A stretch of 58,048 nt of DNA from Borrelia parkeri. Lineage in GTDB: Bacteria > Spirochaetota > Spirochaetia > Borreliales > Borreliaceae. The DNA lies in the NCBI RefSeq assembly GCF_023035815.1, contig NZ_CP073174.1, positions 1 to 58,048 of the forward strand, given 5' to 3'. This document shows positions 18,149 through 27,779 of the stretch, one piece after another (position 1 is the first letter of the stretch; every line of letters begins with the position of its first letter). A program made the translations under genes and the position numbers. The notes beneath the pieces were generated by a model, which saw only the letters and a list, made by a program, of their open reading frames with translations, ran no database searches and was not told the origin of the DNA.

Positions 18149-18803
18149 TTACTTACTTAACAATGAATAGACTATGGACATTAATGTTAAAAATATTCCT
18201 ATATTAAGTGTGATAAGAGTACCAAACATCCAATTATGAAGTCTTGATGTACTTTTAAATTCTGATGCGGTTTTATCAAGTTTATTATCAAGCTCCACCC
18301 TATTAATTTCCATATCTTTTCTAAACAAGAGAAACCTCATTTTTAACATTATCAATCTTATTATCAAGTTCATTAAATTTAGTATTTATCTTAGTATTAA
18401 GATTATTCTCAACAGAATCAATTTTGGTATCCAAATCTTTAATGTCAGATTTTAATTCATTTCTAACTGTATCAATCTTATTATCAAGTTCATTGAATTT
18501 AGTATCAATTTTAGTATCAAGTTCATTAAATTTGGTATCTATTTTGTTATCCAGTTCAGTTTTGACAGATTTAATCTCAGCTTGTAAGCTTGACTCTACA
18601 GATTTAATTTCAGCTTGTAAGAGTGCTTCAACTTTTTCAAGCTTTATATCAAAGTTTTCTTTTAAGAATTCAATATCTTTGTAAGTCAGTTCATTACGAT
18701 AGTATCTGTAGGACAGATCAACAGCGATGTCTCTCTTAATACCGGCTTTAGTAAGTTCATTGATGACCATTTGTTGAGTAATAACAGGTTGAGCAAGTCC
18801 CAT
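18149..18803 (-). pseudogene. bdr: Bdr gene with one-base frameshift
   Basis: The first part (GLAQPVITQQMVINELTKAG.. to KNEVSLV) and the second part (RKDMEINRVELDNKLDKTA.. to YSLLSK) lie in different frames. Comparison with the near-identical right-arm copy at 48289 shows one extra T in TTGTTTAG versus TTGTTAG, at about 18323-18325. Corrected, it would be a 217-residue Bdr protein with coiled-coil repeats and a C-terminal membrane helix. Flanks on both sides also match 48.1-49.1 kb, so this is a mirrored duplicate. A sequencing error in a short T run cannot be excluded. Confidence 0.85.
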
Positions 18804-18824
18804 AAAAACACTCCTTATGTAATT

Positions 18825-18852
18825 ATTATATAATATTTTAACTGTTATAGGA
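18825..18852 (-). promoter_or_regulatory. Conserved bdr promoter
   Basis: Minus-strand TATAAT at 18825-18830 within the shared bdr upstream block. Confidence 0.55.
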
Positions 18853-18894
18853 ACCTTATTTTAGTAAAATATGATTTAAAAGGGTTCCTAAATC

Positions 18895-18966
18895 TAACAT
18901 AAAGTGTTTAGTCTATTTTTTTTAGTTTATCAAAAAGCTCAAATGCAGTCTTACCATTAATCCGTT
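18895..18966 (-). pseudogene. Short terminase remnant
   Basis: Only the NGKTAFELFDKLKKID stretch of the terminase fragment remains before the bdr promoter. The nuclease part is deleted, as in all the short copies. Confidence 0.45.
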
Positions 18967-19019
18967 GTTAAAGGATTGCTATCAATACTATTTAGACCTG
19001 AGTATTATTACAAATAGTA

Positions 19020-19062
19020 AAAAAGGAAAACAAATCTCATGAAAAGAATAGTTTTCCTAAAA
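19020..19062 (-). terminator. Vlp cassette 3' hairpin
   Basis: GGAAAAC..GTTTTCC hairpin after the vlp ending at 19103. Confidence 0.65.
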
Positions 19063-19102
19063 TGACTTTATTTAGTTATGTTTTATTAATAATTCTTTAT
19101 TG

Positions 19103-20149
19103 TTACTGTCCACCAGTTGCTGCATCTGTAGGTGTAGTAGAATCTGCAGACTTATCTTCTTGTGTAACTGTAGCAAGAGCATCGCTTATTGTCTTTAAAC
19201 CAGTATCAACAGTATTCCTTATTGCTATTATTAGAGTACTCAAAGTCTTACCAACAGCACTAGCTGCTGCACCATTAACTGCATGAGCAGATTTCTCTTC
19301 AGCCTTAGCAGCAAATTTACCATCCTTAGCCATTGCTCTCAGTGCAATACCAGCAGCAATAACCGCATCCTTTTTTGCATCATTTTTAATCTCTTTTTTA
19401 TCATCTTCTTTTTTAGCAGCAGCAATACTTGCAGCATCTGTAGCATCTTCAATATTTTTGTTATTATCAGCAGTCTCTCCAGATTTCGCAATAGCTTGCA
19501 ATATGTCAGCCCCAGTTACTGCTCCTATTGATGCACTAGCCTTAGCAGCCTCAGTTTCAGTACCACTATCCTTCTTTTCAAATAATTTTCCAATGTCTTT
19601 TTTATCATCTTCTGCTGTTTTAGTAGCAGCAGCATTTCCCTCATTGTCTTTTAAAACTACACCAACTATTGTTTTAATTCCTTTAACAAGTGCTTTGACA
19701 CTTGTAGCATCAGCAGGTGCAGGATCCTGACCAGTTGTAGGAGCACCACCAATAGCATCACTACCTTCAGCCCCTTTAGCTGCTGTTTTAGCTCCTTCAG
19801 CAATTTTATCTAACGTGTTAGTAATAAATGTATCAACTACTCCCTTTATCTTTGGATAGTTACCATTCTTAGTAACTTCCTCTTGTAACTTTTTTTTAAC
19901 TGTGTTCATAGTAGTCTCAATATCAGTAAAGTATTTCCCTATATCAGATTTTTTAGTGTCAGCATTAATACCAAAAGCCCCAGTGATCATATCAGAAAGG
20001 GAAGTAAAAACATCTAAGAACCCTTTACCTAAATTAGCAATAGAAGTTAAGAATATAGTTTTAGGATCCTCAGTCTTAGAACTACCACTTCCACAACTAA
20101 GCAGTAAAAATAAAGTCATTAATAACGCACAAAAAGTAATTCTTTTCAT
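19103..20149 (-). CDS. vlp: Variable large protein, class A
   Basis: A 348-residue Vlp lipoprotein, FC leader, class A signature ([20 protein letters not shown]). The variable middle holds GQDPAPADATSVKALVKGI and an Asp/Lys-rich run (AAAKKEDDKKEIKNDAKKD). Conserved elements are [38 protein letters not shown] and VTQEDKSADSTT. The 32 codons open upstream of MKRIT are ignored because the RBS lies inside them. It lies between two bdr units. Confidence 0.93.
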   Translation of the reverse strand: MKRITFCALLMTLFLLLSCGSGSSKTEDPKTIFLTSIANLGKGFLDVFTSLSDMITGAFGINADTKKSDIGKYFTDIETTMNTVKKKLQEEVTKNGNYPKIKGVVDTFITNTLDKIAEGAKTAAKGAEGSDAIGGAPTTGQDPAPADATSVKALVKGIKTIVGVVLKDNEGNAAATKTAEDDKKDIGKLFEKKDSGTETEAAKASASIGAVTGADILQAIAKSGETADNNKNIEDATDAASIAAAKKEDDKKEIKNDAKKDAVIAAGIALRAMAKDGKFAAKAEEKSAHAVNGAAASAVGKTLSTLIIAIRNTVDTGLKTISDALATVTQEDKSADSTTPTDAATGGQ

Positions 20150-20364
20150 TATCACGTGCCTCCTTATTACCTCAAGGGGCAAAATGGTTAACAAGCTTCG
20201 AACAAAATAAAAAAAGCTAAAAGCATAGATACTGTAACCTTGCAAAAACTAAATACAATGAGAAAATTAGCAGATATTAATTGTCTCTAACAAAAAATTA
20301 AATAATTTTCTAAAAAAATAACTGATATGTAGTCAAAGAAAGAAAAGGTTTAATTAATTTAAAT

Positions 20365-20910
20365 TCATTTATTCAACAATGAATAGACTATGGATATTAA
20401 TGTTAAAAATATTCCTATATTTAGGGTAATAAGGGTACCAAACATCAAACCATGAAGTCTTAATGTACTCTTAAGTTCCATTTTGTTAACATCAATCTTA
20501 GTATCCAGTTCATTAAATTTAGTATCTATCTTGATGTTAAGATTATTCTCAACAGTGTCAATCTTGGTGTTAAGATTATTCTCAACAGTGTCAATCTTAT
20601 TATCCAGATCCTTAATGTCAGATTTTAATTCACTTTTAACATTATCAATCTTAGTATTAAGATTATTCTCAACAGTATCAATCTTATTATCCAGTTCGAT
20701 CTTGACAGATTTAACTTCAGCTTGTAAGGTTGCTTCAACTTTTTCAAGCTTAAGGTTAAAAGTAGTCTCTAAATACTCAATATCCTTGTAAGTCAGTTCA
20801 TTTTTATAATATCTGTAAGACAGATCAATAGCAATATCTCTCTTAATACCGGCTTTAGTAAGTTCATTGATGACCATTTGTTGAGTAATAACTGGTTGAG
20901 CAAGTCCCAT
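20365..20910 (-). CDS. bdr: Bdr protein
   Basis: A 181-residue Bdr protein. The N-terminal domain is GLAQPVITQQMVINELTKAG. The repeat region has three TVENNLNTKID-type units, so this paralogue is dominated by ENNLN repeats. The C-terminal helix reads LMFGTLITLNIGIFLTLISI (Leu replaces the usual Trp) and ends YSLLNK. A conserved TATAAT box and RBS lie upstream. Confidence 0.92.
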   Translation of the reverse strand: MGLAQPVITQQMVINELTKAGIKRDIAIDLSYRYYKNELTYKDIEYLETTFNLKLEKVEATLQAEVKSVKIELDNKIDTVENNLNTKIDNVKSELKSDIKDLDNKIDTVENNLNTKIDTVENNLNIKIDTKFNELDTKIDVNKMELKSTLRLHGLMFGTLITLNIGIFLTLISIVYSLLNK

Positions 20911-20931
20911 AAAAACACTCCTTATGTAATT

Positions 20932-20960
20932 ATTATATAATATTTTAAGTGTTATAGGAA
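20932..20960 (-). promoter_or_regulatory. Conserved bdr promoter
   Basis: Minus-strand TATAAT at 20932-20937, 22 bases before the bdr ATG. Confidence 0.55.
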
Positions 20961-21004
20961 CCTTATTTTAGTAAAATGTGCTTTAAGAAAGTCCCTAACT
21001 ATAA

Positions 21005-21070
21005 CATAAAGTATTTAGTCTGTTTTTTTTATCTTATCAAAAGCTCAAATGTAACCTTACCATCAATCTG
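21005..21070 (-). pseudogene. Short terminase remnant
   Basis: Trace of the DGK..FELLIR region of the terminase fragment upstream of bdr, further decayed by base loss. Confidence 0.4.
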
Positions 21071-21124
21071 TTGTTAAAGGATTGCTGTCAATACTATTTA
21101 AACCTGAGTATTATTACAAATAGT

Positions 21125-21167
21125 AAAAAAGGAAAACAATTCTTATGAAAAGAAGAGTTTTCCTAAA
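21125..21167 (-). terminator. Vlp cassette 3' hairpin
   Basis: GGAAAAC..GTTTTCC hairpin behind the class E pseudogene. Confidence 0.6.
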
Positions 21168-21202
21168 ATGACTTTATTATTCAAATTATTTAATTAGAGA
21201 AT

Positions 21203-22021
21203 TTATTTAGCAGCAGTAGGTTGAGTAGTCGTACTAGCTTCAGTTGATTCAGTTGTAGTTTCAGAATATTGTATTCCCTTAACTGCTTCTCTTACTTTAT
21301 CTAGATTGATTGATACTGTTTTCCTAATTATTAAGTCAAGTATTCCTAATATTTTATTTACAGCAGTTACAGCAGCTGCTTTAACTGCTTCAACATCACC
21401 AGCAGCAGCTAAGTCAGCATTAGTAGCCGCACCAGCTCCCTGACCTGCATTATTACTTCCAATTGCAGCAGGAGCACTAGCAGCAGCATTTACTGCATTA
21501 CCAGCCTCTCCAGACTTGATTTCTATTCCAGATTTCTTTGCTTCATCAATAATAGCTTTAACTTCTTTAATAATAGCATCAACACTAGTCTTATCAGCAG
21601 CCACTGCAGCCGCAACACTAGCAGTATCACCAATGTCAGAACCATCCTTAGTTACATCAGTAAGTTTAGTTAAAGAAGTAATTAGTTGTTCAAAGACATC
21701 ATTTGCATTGCTAATTACACCCTTAACAGCTTCAATTGTGCTGCTATTAGCATTTTTTGCTTCAGATATTTTATTTGATAACTCATTTAACTTATTCTTA
21801 GTATCACCTAAACCTTTTTTTATCTTCTCAAAGTGTTCACCAACTTTACTTCTCTTATCACCCGATTTAACTGCTGTAAATCCAAAAGCATTACCAAAAA
21901 TCTCGTAAAACCCATGTTATATCTTAACTAATGAATCTAAGAAAGTATTCTTACTCTCAGCAGCCAATTTCTCAGCCTGAAGTTGTCCACTGCCACAGCT
22001 AAGAAGTAAAAATAAAGTTAT
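21203..22021 (-). pseudogene. vlp: Class E vlp with cut leader, nonsense codon and deletions
   Basis: It begins at ATAACTTTATTTTTACTT, where the intact leader has ATGACTTTATTT, so even the internal methionine is lost. After [16 protein letters not shown] the frame meets TAA in place of the Gly codon of VKIGHGFYEIF. Relative to 7075-8163 it also lacks the [12 protein letters not shown] segment and a middle block including [10 protein letters not shown]. The last 133 codons to TTQPTAAK are open. The 5' junction (TATATTATACT) is the same as at 16784. Confidence 0.85.
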
Positions 22022-22035
22022 TAGTATAATATAAC

Positions 22036-22078
22036 TAAAAGGAAAACAGTTCTTATGAAAAGAAAAATTTTCCTCAAA
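22036..22078 (-). terminator. Vlp cassette 3' hairpin
   Basis: GGAAAAC..TTTTCC hairpin after the class B pseudogene ending at 22106. Confidence 0.55.
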
Positions 22079-22105
22079 TGAATTTATTTAGTTATGTATC
22101 TATTA

Positions 22106-22930
22106 TTAATTATGATTATTGGTTCTAGCTTCAGAGGTTGTATTATCAGTAGTTAAAGGAGTATTATTAGGATTAATTTTCATTGCTTCTTTAACGGTCT
22201 TAAATTCTGTATCAATAGTGTTTCTTATAGCAATAGCTAAAGTATCTAGTACTTTAGTTACTGCACTTATAGCTGCTCCCTCTACTACTTTTTTAGCATC
22301 AGCATTAGCATTATCACTAGAACCAGCAAATTTACCATCATTAGCCATAGCTCGCAGTGCAATACCTCCTGCAACAATTGCATCTTTTGAATTATTGGCA
22401 GTAGCAACACCAACAGCAGAGACGGTATTATTAGTAGCCAATTTAACAGCATCAGTATTTTTAACCATAGCTTTTAAGATATCAGCCCCAGTTACTGCAC
22501 CAACAGCCTTAGCTGCATCAGCTGCAACTTTTTTCAAATTGTTAGCATCACCAGCCGCACCAGCATCACTAATAGCTTCACTAGCGGTTTTTGCACCCTC
22601 AATTATCTTATCAAGAGTATTAGTAATTAGAGCTTTTACAGCGATATCAGTAGCATCTGCATTAGGATTATTCTCAGATTTCATGTCTTCTACAATTTTA
22701 TTAAGCTTATCCTTAGTTCCTTGTACAGTATTCTGAACGGTCTTAAAGTAGTTCCCAACATCAGACTTTTTAGTATTAGTATTAAACCCTAACACACTAC
22801 CTACCATATCAGCAAAGGAAGTAAAAACATTGAAGAAGTCATTACTTAAACTAATAACAGATTTTAAGAATCTACTCTGAGGATCCTCAGCCTTAACACT
22901 ACCACTGCCACAACTAATAAGTAAAAATAA
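22106..22930 (-). pseudogene. vlp: Class B vlp without a start, middle deleted
   Basis: The reading frame is open from the partial leader [18 protein letters not shown] to the end but has no start codon or RBS. The upstream edge joins the 3' flank of the vsp at 23181 within TTATTTTTACTT. The body has [20 protein letters not shown] and then goes from ASEAISDAG straight to [16 protein letters not shown], so the usual variable block is missing. It ends ..[19 protein letters not shown]. The same vsp then headless vlp arrangement occurs at 12.4 and 46.9 kb. Confidence 0.82.
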
Positions 22931-23067
22931 GAAATATAAGTTATTATTAAGTGATAAAACAAGATAAAATCAATGCATAAATATAAGTCTAAAAGATAAA
23001 AGAAATCAAAGAAATCTAAAAAATATAATAATAAAGTAGTAAAGCAAGTAAATAGAGAAAGCAAAAC

Positions 23068-23105
23068 AAAATAAGCTAAGAGAAACATACTCCTAGCTTA
23101 TTATT
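23068..23105 (-). terminator. Vsp 3' hairpin
   Basis: AATAAGCTA..TAGCTTATT hairpin after the vsp ending at 23181. Confidence 0.7.
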
Positions 23106-23180
23106 TATAGACTTTATTTTATCAGATAATTACGATTGATTAAAAAGTAATCTTATAATAATAAATTAACTTGTTTATCC

Positions 23181-23825
23181 TTAGTTAGATTTAGCAGAAG
23201 ATGCTGACTTAGCAGGGGTTGAAAGCTGTGTAATTGCAGCTGTTACTGCATCTTCAGCAGCTGTGAACAACGCATCAATTGCTGTGTTTAGTTTAATAAG
23301 TTCTTCAGCTCCTTTTGTTTTATCATCATTATCTTTCTTTATAGCTTTTTTTGTGTCATCATCAGTAGCTTCATTTTTACCAAGATCAGAATGATTGTCT
23401 TTCAATTTAGTTAAGAAAGTTTCTGTTTTTGTCTTAGAATCAGTAATCTTTTGCTTTAGTTCAGTAGAAAATCCTTCTTTATTCTCTAAATGTCCTAACT
23501 TAGCCTTTACAGCTAACATTATACTTTGTGCTCCTGCAAGCAATGATCCATTTTTACCTGACTCAGTATCAAACTGCCCATCTGACTTAATTTTCTTCCC
23601 GATAGCTTTAGCAAGCTCATCAATGGATTTAACTAAGGTATGAACTTCTTTAACATCTTTAGCAAAAGCAACAGCCTCTGTTATTTTCGAACTTATTGTA
23701 GCTAAATCAATAAGAGTGCCATCAGATTTAGCCGCTTGTCCATCTTTAGGAGAAGAAGCTGAATTATTACAAGATATAAGTAAAAATAAAGTCATTAATA
23801 ACGCACAAAAAGTAATTCTTTTCAT
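23181..23825 (-). CDS. vsp: Variable small protein (Vsp)
   Basis: A 214-residue Vsp/OspC-family lipoprotein, leader [19 protein letters not shown]. The mature start NNSASSPKDGQAAKSDGTL is the same as that of the right-arm vsp at 46081, and the first 80 residues are close, but the central region differs. C-terminal elements are KKDNDDKTKGAEELIKLNTA and a Ser/Ala/Lys tail. The RBS block reads GTAATAATG instead of GTGATAATG, so a GTG start is impossible here; this fixes the start of the whole family at the MKRIT ATG. Confidence 0.94.
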   Translation of the reverse strand: MKRITFCALLMTLFLLISCNNSASSPKDGQAAKSDGTLIDLATISSKITEAVAFAKDVKEVHTLVKSIDELAKAIGKKIKSDGQFDTESGKNGSLLAGAQSIMLAVKAKLGHLENKEGFSTELKQKITDSKTKTETFLTKLKDNHSDLGKNEATDDDTKKAIKKDNDDKTKGAEELIKLNTAIDALFTAAEDAVTAAITQLSTPAKSASSAKSN

Positions 23826-24049
23826 TATTACGTGCCTCCTTTTTTACTCAACTCAGGAAGGCAAGATGGCTAACAAACTTTGATAAGAATAAAAACAAAA
23901 ACTAAAAGCATTAAATATTTTAACATTTCAGATACTGTGTGTGATACAACAATTAATTCTAATGATTGTTTTTAACAAAAAATTAAATAACTTTGTAAAA
24001 AAAATAATTAACAGAAAGTCAATTAAATAAGAGGGATAATTAAATAAAT

Positions 24050-24505
24050 TTACTTTACTAATAATGACATTAATGCTAAGAATATTCCTATATTAAGAGT
24101 AATAAGGGTACCAAACATCCAACCATGCAGTCTTAGTGTACTCTTAAGTTCCATTTTGTTAACATCAATCTTATTATCTAAATCTTTAATGTCAGATTTT
24201 AATTCACTTCTAACTGTATCAATCTTATTATCGAGTTCATTGAATTTAGTATCGAATTTATTATCCAAGTCTCTAATATCAGATTTTAAGGTTGCCTCAA
24301 CCTTTTGAATCTCAGCTTGTAATAGAGCTTCAACTTTTTCAAGCTTAAGGTTAAAAGTAGTCTCTAAATACTCAATATCTTTATAAGTCAGTTCATTTTT
24401 ATAATATCTGTAAGACAGATCAATAGCGATATCTCTCTTAATGCCAGCTTTAGTAAGTTCTGCTATAACCATTTGTTGAGTAATTACTGGTTGAGCAAGT
24501 TCCAT
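24050..24505 (-). CDS. bdr: Bdr protein, shortest copy
   Basis: A 151-residue Bdr protein. It starts MELAQPV, a single change from the MGLAQPV of the other copies. The repeat region is short (DIRDLDNKFDTKFNELDNKI, TVRSELKS), which shows how copy length varies by repeat number. The C-terminal membrane helix ends LALMSLLVK. RBS GGAGTG and TATAAT box lie upstream, and a long terminase remnant precedes them. Confidence 0.92.
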   Translation of the reverse strand: MELAQPVITQQMVIAELTKAGIKRDIAIDLSYRYYKNELTYKDIEYLETTFNLKLEKVEALLQAEIQKVEATLKSDIRDLDNKFDTKFNELDNKIDTVRSELKSDIKDLDNKIDVNKMELKSTLRLHGWMFGTLITLNIGIFLALMSLLVK

Positions 24506-24526
24506 AAAAACACTCCTTATTTAATT

Positions 24527-24555
24527 ATTATATAATATCTTAAGTGTTATAGGAA
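24527..24555 (-). promoter_or_regulatory. Conserved bdr promoter
   Basis: Minus-strand TATAAT at 24527-24532 within the shared bdr upstream block. Confidence 0.55.
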
Positions 24556-24618
24556 CCTTATCTTAGTAAAATGTGCTTTAAGATTACGAATACCCAAAGT
24601 CAATAACATATATGATGC

Positions 24619-24945
24619 TTACATGCTATCTAATGAATCATCACCCTTACCATCTCCTTTGTATTTATAAATATCAGATATAGCTGACTTACTTGAATAA
24701 TCCATAATACTAAGTTTAGATGTAGCAAATGGTTCTATTAACGTAGCAATTCTAGTAAATTTATTACTTATAGGTTTAATTGGAGCAATTTTAAAATTAT
24801 GACTCATACCCGCTCTAAGTTTAAGAAATGTTTTAGTCACATTCCCATGACCAAAAACGTCATCCCTATCTTCAACACAAAGTGTTAGGTCTATTTTCTT
24901 TAGTTTATAAAAAAACTCAAATGTAGTTCTACCATCAATCTGTTG
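24619..24945 (-). pseudogene. Phage terminase large subunit, C-terminal remnant
   Basis: The best-preserved copy of the motif set: TKTFLKLRAGMSHNF, NKFTRIATLIEPFATSKL, DYSSKSAISDIYKYKGDG, then DDSLDSM and stop. The IATLIEPFATSKL form is closest to what is expected of the terminase nuclease domain. No start codon suits the full frame. It lies immediately upstream of a bdr promoter. Confidence 0.55.
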
Positions 24946-25000
24946 TTAAAGGATTGCTATCAATAATATTTAAACCTGAGTATTATTACAAGATATAGAT

Positions 25001-25040
25001 AAAAAGAAAACGGTTTTCATGAAGAGAATAGTTTTCCTAA
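25001..25040 (-). terminator. Vlp cassette 3' hairpin
   Basis: GAAAACGG..GTTTTCC hairpin behind the class B fragment ending at 25084. Confidence 0.55.
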
Positions 25041-25083
25041 AATGACTTTATTTAGTTATGTATATTGTTATTAATTCTGATTA

Positions 25084-25650
25084 TTAACTTTTAGTTTCAG
25101 GAACCTGCTTATCAGTAGTTACAGGAGTATTAGTAGAATTAATTTTTATTGCATCTTTAACTTCCTTAAGTCCCACGTCAATAGTATTTCTTATTGGAAT
25201 AGTTAAAGTATCTAAAGCCTTAGTTACTGCACTGATTGCTGCACCTTTAATTTCAGAAGCAACAGCCCCTTGATCATCAGCACTTGCATTAGCAAATTTA
25301 CCATCTCTAGCCATAGCTATTAAAGCAATACCTCCTGCAACTTTCGCATCTTTAGGAGCAGCAACACCGGAAACAGCAATACCAGCAGAATTCTTAGCTA
25401 ACCTAGCAGCACCACTTTCATTACCTTTAGAAATGGCTTGTAAAATATCAGCGCCAGTTACAGCACCAACAGCTTTAGCTGCATCAGCTGCTGCTTTTTT
25501 ATCATCCGCACCAGCTCCAGTACTACCATAAAACAATTTACCTGCACCGTCATTATTCCTTGCGCTATCACCATCTTCAGCCTTTTTATTATCCCCCGCC
25601 TCAGGATTCCCCTTGTCTTTAAGAACCACATCTACAATTGATTTAATAAG
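25084..25650 (-). pseudogene. vlp: 3' half of a class B vlp joined to an mlp fragment
   Basis: About 185 codons from [20 protein letters not shown] to the class B end ([18 protein letters not shown]). The 5' half is absent. The break at about 25650 abuts the 3' part of an mlp gene on the opposite strand. One conserved segment has changed (LIAMARDGKFAN in place of [10 protein letters not shown]). This is the innermost antigen fragment of the left arm and marks the edge of the core. Confidence 0.82.
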
Positions 25651-25654
25651 TATA

Positions 25655-25914
25655 ACCGAAAACAAGGATTAGACTTCTTAAAAGGAGCTATGGGTGATGA
25701 TAATGATTTCAAAAAATTTTTAAGTTTTGACAAATCTAAGATAAAGTTTGCACTAAATCATATACAAAGTGAGATTGCAAAATGTACAGGCCATAATGCT
25801 AGCCAACAAAATGAAATTTTTAAACAAGTAGTAAAAGATTCATTTGAAGGTAATAGTAATGATTTATATAAATTTAAAGAACAAGCATCAAGCGCTTGTG
25901 AAACAGATGGATAA
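25655..25914 (+). pseudogene. mlp: Mlp lipoprotein, C-terminal fragment
   Basis: About 85 codons: RKQGLDFLKGAMGDDNDF, FLSFDKSKIKFALNHIQSEI, KCTGHNASQQNEIFKQVVK and a final Cys-containing stretch (QASSACETDG). This is the typical C-terminal half of Borrelia Mlp (multicopy lipoprotein) proteins. The signal peptide and N-terminal half are missing, and a TGA lies in frame just upstream. The following 200 bases resemble the flank of the other mlp remnant at 29.4-29.6 kb. Confidence 0.7.
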
Positions 25915-25939
25915 ACAAGACCCATAACACAAAATTCAG

Positions 25940-26130
25940 GTGTTATTTTGGGAAAAATCAAGAAAGCGTATTTAAAGAAGAAAGATTTAAGAGAGAATAA
26001 AGCAAGCAAAAACAAGAACAAAACGAAACAAATAAATAAAAATTCTCACAAAAGAATTAGAGAAAGGAATAAATTAAATTGATTACAAAAATGTTATAAG
26101 AAGAGAAAAAAGTTAAGTTGTGATAAAAAG
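25940..26130. repeat. Degenerate repeat of mlp 3' flank (copy 1)
   Basis: GAAAGATTTAAGAGAGA followed later by GATTACAAAAAT and AGAAGAGAAAAAA recurs in the same order at about 29500-29620 behind the second mlp remnant. No gene is seen here. Confidence 0.45.
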
Positions 26131-26244
26131 GAAAAAAAGAGATTAAACGCTATAGAGGAAAACTAATAAAAAACTATAAATTTGTGCCAATATACCAAAA
26201 TCATATAACTACTTGATGAAAGTATTCATTATTTATTTTATGTC

Positions 26245-27414
26245 TTATTTTTTATAATCCGTAAACTCATATATCACAAGAATAGACAAAATACAAAAAA
26301 TAAGTATTAATAAAATAAATGTATTTATTATGCTCATAAAGCTAGCTAAAATTGAACATGCTGTCAATACTAAAAGCGAAAATAAACGAGATATTGTACT
26401 ATTAATAGAAGTTATAGTCCCTAAGACTTTTGAATCTATATTTTTTCGTAAAAAATATTCTAAATTATTAGAATAAATAGAAACTAAAACTACTAGAAAC
26501 GTCATTACAGTAATAAATATGTAAATATGTGAAACTATTTTTATTAAAATTGATAATAAAAATATTATACTCAAAATAGCATAAGAATCATAACTTGAAT
26601 GTTTAAGTTTTTTAAATACCCATGCTCCTATAATATTTGATAAACGAAATAATATATATATAATTCCAAATATACTAATAGGAACATTTTTGTCAATAAA
26701 AATTGCTTGCCAGTACAAATAAAAAGGTTGAAAAAAAAACTGAATAGAACTTATTAAAATAAATAACTCTATGAGTATTTTAGACTTTAATAAAGTGATC
26801 ACATTATTTTTAAATTGATTAATATATAATTTTAAACATTCCTTCTTATGATCCGTATTTTTATCACTTGATATAAAAAAAATTGTAATTAAAGATGAGG
26901 CTAGATACAGAAATAATGAAATAAGATAAATTTTTTTATCAACATATAAAAATAATACACTTCCTGCATATCCACCTGAAATAGCACCAATACCTAAAAT
27001 TATTTTCATAGATGATATAAATGCTTTTAACTTTTTCGAATTACTTTGATATACACGAGTAAAACTAATATCAATTGTACCAGTATTAACTGCAGATGAC
27101 ATACCATATATAAACCAAGCAATACAAAGAATTATAAATGATGATGTTTGAAAAATAATAAAATAAGCAATCATTGATAAAAAAATCGATGATAAATAAA
27201 CAATTTTTCTATCAAAAATATCTGATATTATACCTGAAGGAAGTTCAAAAAAAATAATTGCTAACATATAAAACATTTGCACTATAGCAATATCTCTCAA
27301 TTGCAAACCTTTATTTATTAAAATAATAGTTAAAACAGCATGTGGCAATGTCCTTGCAAATTCTGATAAAAATAATGAATAAAAATAATATCTTTGATGC
27401 TTACACTCTATCAT
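26245..27414 (-). CDS. Major facilitator superfamily transporter
   Basis: A 389-residue polytopic membrane protein with about 12 predicted hydrophobic helices. After the first two helices, ELPSGIISDIFDRKIVYL fits the MFS motif A between helices 2 and 3 (G..SD..DRK). A charged central loop (SSDKNTDHKKE) separates the two halves. It starts MIECKHQRYYFYS, with no clear Shine-Dalgarno. The substrate cannot be told; the nearest relatives are likely putative efflux or sugar MFS proteins of Borrelia. It stands alone between mlp/vlp debris and phage debris. It appears full length. Confidence 0.8.
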   Translation of the reverse strand: MIECKHQRYYFYSLFLSEFARTLPHAVLTIILINKGLQLRDIAIVQMFYMLAIIFFELPSGIISDIFDRKIVYLSSIFLSMIAYFIIFQTSSFIILCIAWFIYGMSSAVNTGTIDISFTRVYQSNSKKLKAFISSMKIILGIGAISGGYAGSVLFLYVDKKIYLISLFLYLASSLITIFFISSDKNTDHKKECLKLYINQFKNNVITLLKSKILIELFILISSIQFFFQPFYLYWQAIFIDKNVPISIFGIIYILFRLSNIIGAWVFKKLKHSSYDSYAILSIIFLLSILIKIVSHIYIFITVMTFLVVLVSIYSNNLEYFLRKNIDSKVLGTITSINSTISRLFSLLVLTACSILASFMSIINTFILLILIFCILSILVIYEFTDYKK

Positions 27415-27634
27415 AAATTTTTATTACAATTACAAAATTTATTTTTTTTAAAATTAATAAAATGATATGAAAAATCATGATTGCTAATACCAATTCGCTT
27501 ATTTAAAGAATTAATCCTTTCATATTCACCTCCAAAATAAAACATTATATCAATAATAGCCATACTTGAGCAAATAATATTAATTCTTCATATATTTTCT
27601 TATTCTGTGCAAATATTACGATATCAAGCAACTG

Positions 27635-27772
27635 CTAAAAAAGACTATCATCTACTTCAATTTGAAACTGGCCTCTAAGCATACCTAAAAGAGAAACATC
27701 TTCATTAATAAATAAACTTAATAATAAATCTAAAGTAACACTATTATCTTTACTATCTTTGATGATTGTCAT
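27635..27772 (-). CDS. Small open frame, unknown, possibly phage-derived
   Basis: A 45-codon frame: MTIIKDSKDNSVTLDLLLSL then FINEDVSLLGMLRGQF. I do not recognise the family. Neighbouring sequence up to 28150 holds only short pieces such as DKPYYAENHPVYRHNNGF, with stops, so this may be a piece of a larger decayed gene. Confidence 0.3.
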   Translation of the reverse strand: MTIIKDSKDNSVTLDLLLSLFINEDVSLLGMLRGQFQIEVDDSLF

Positions 27773-27779
27773 TATCCAT

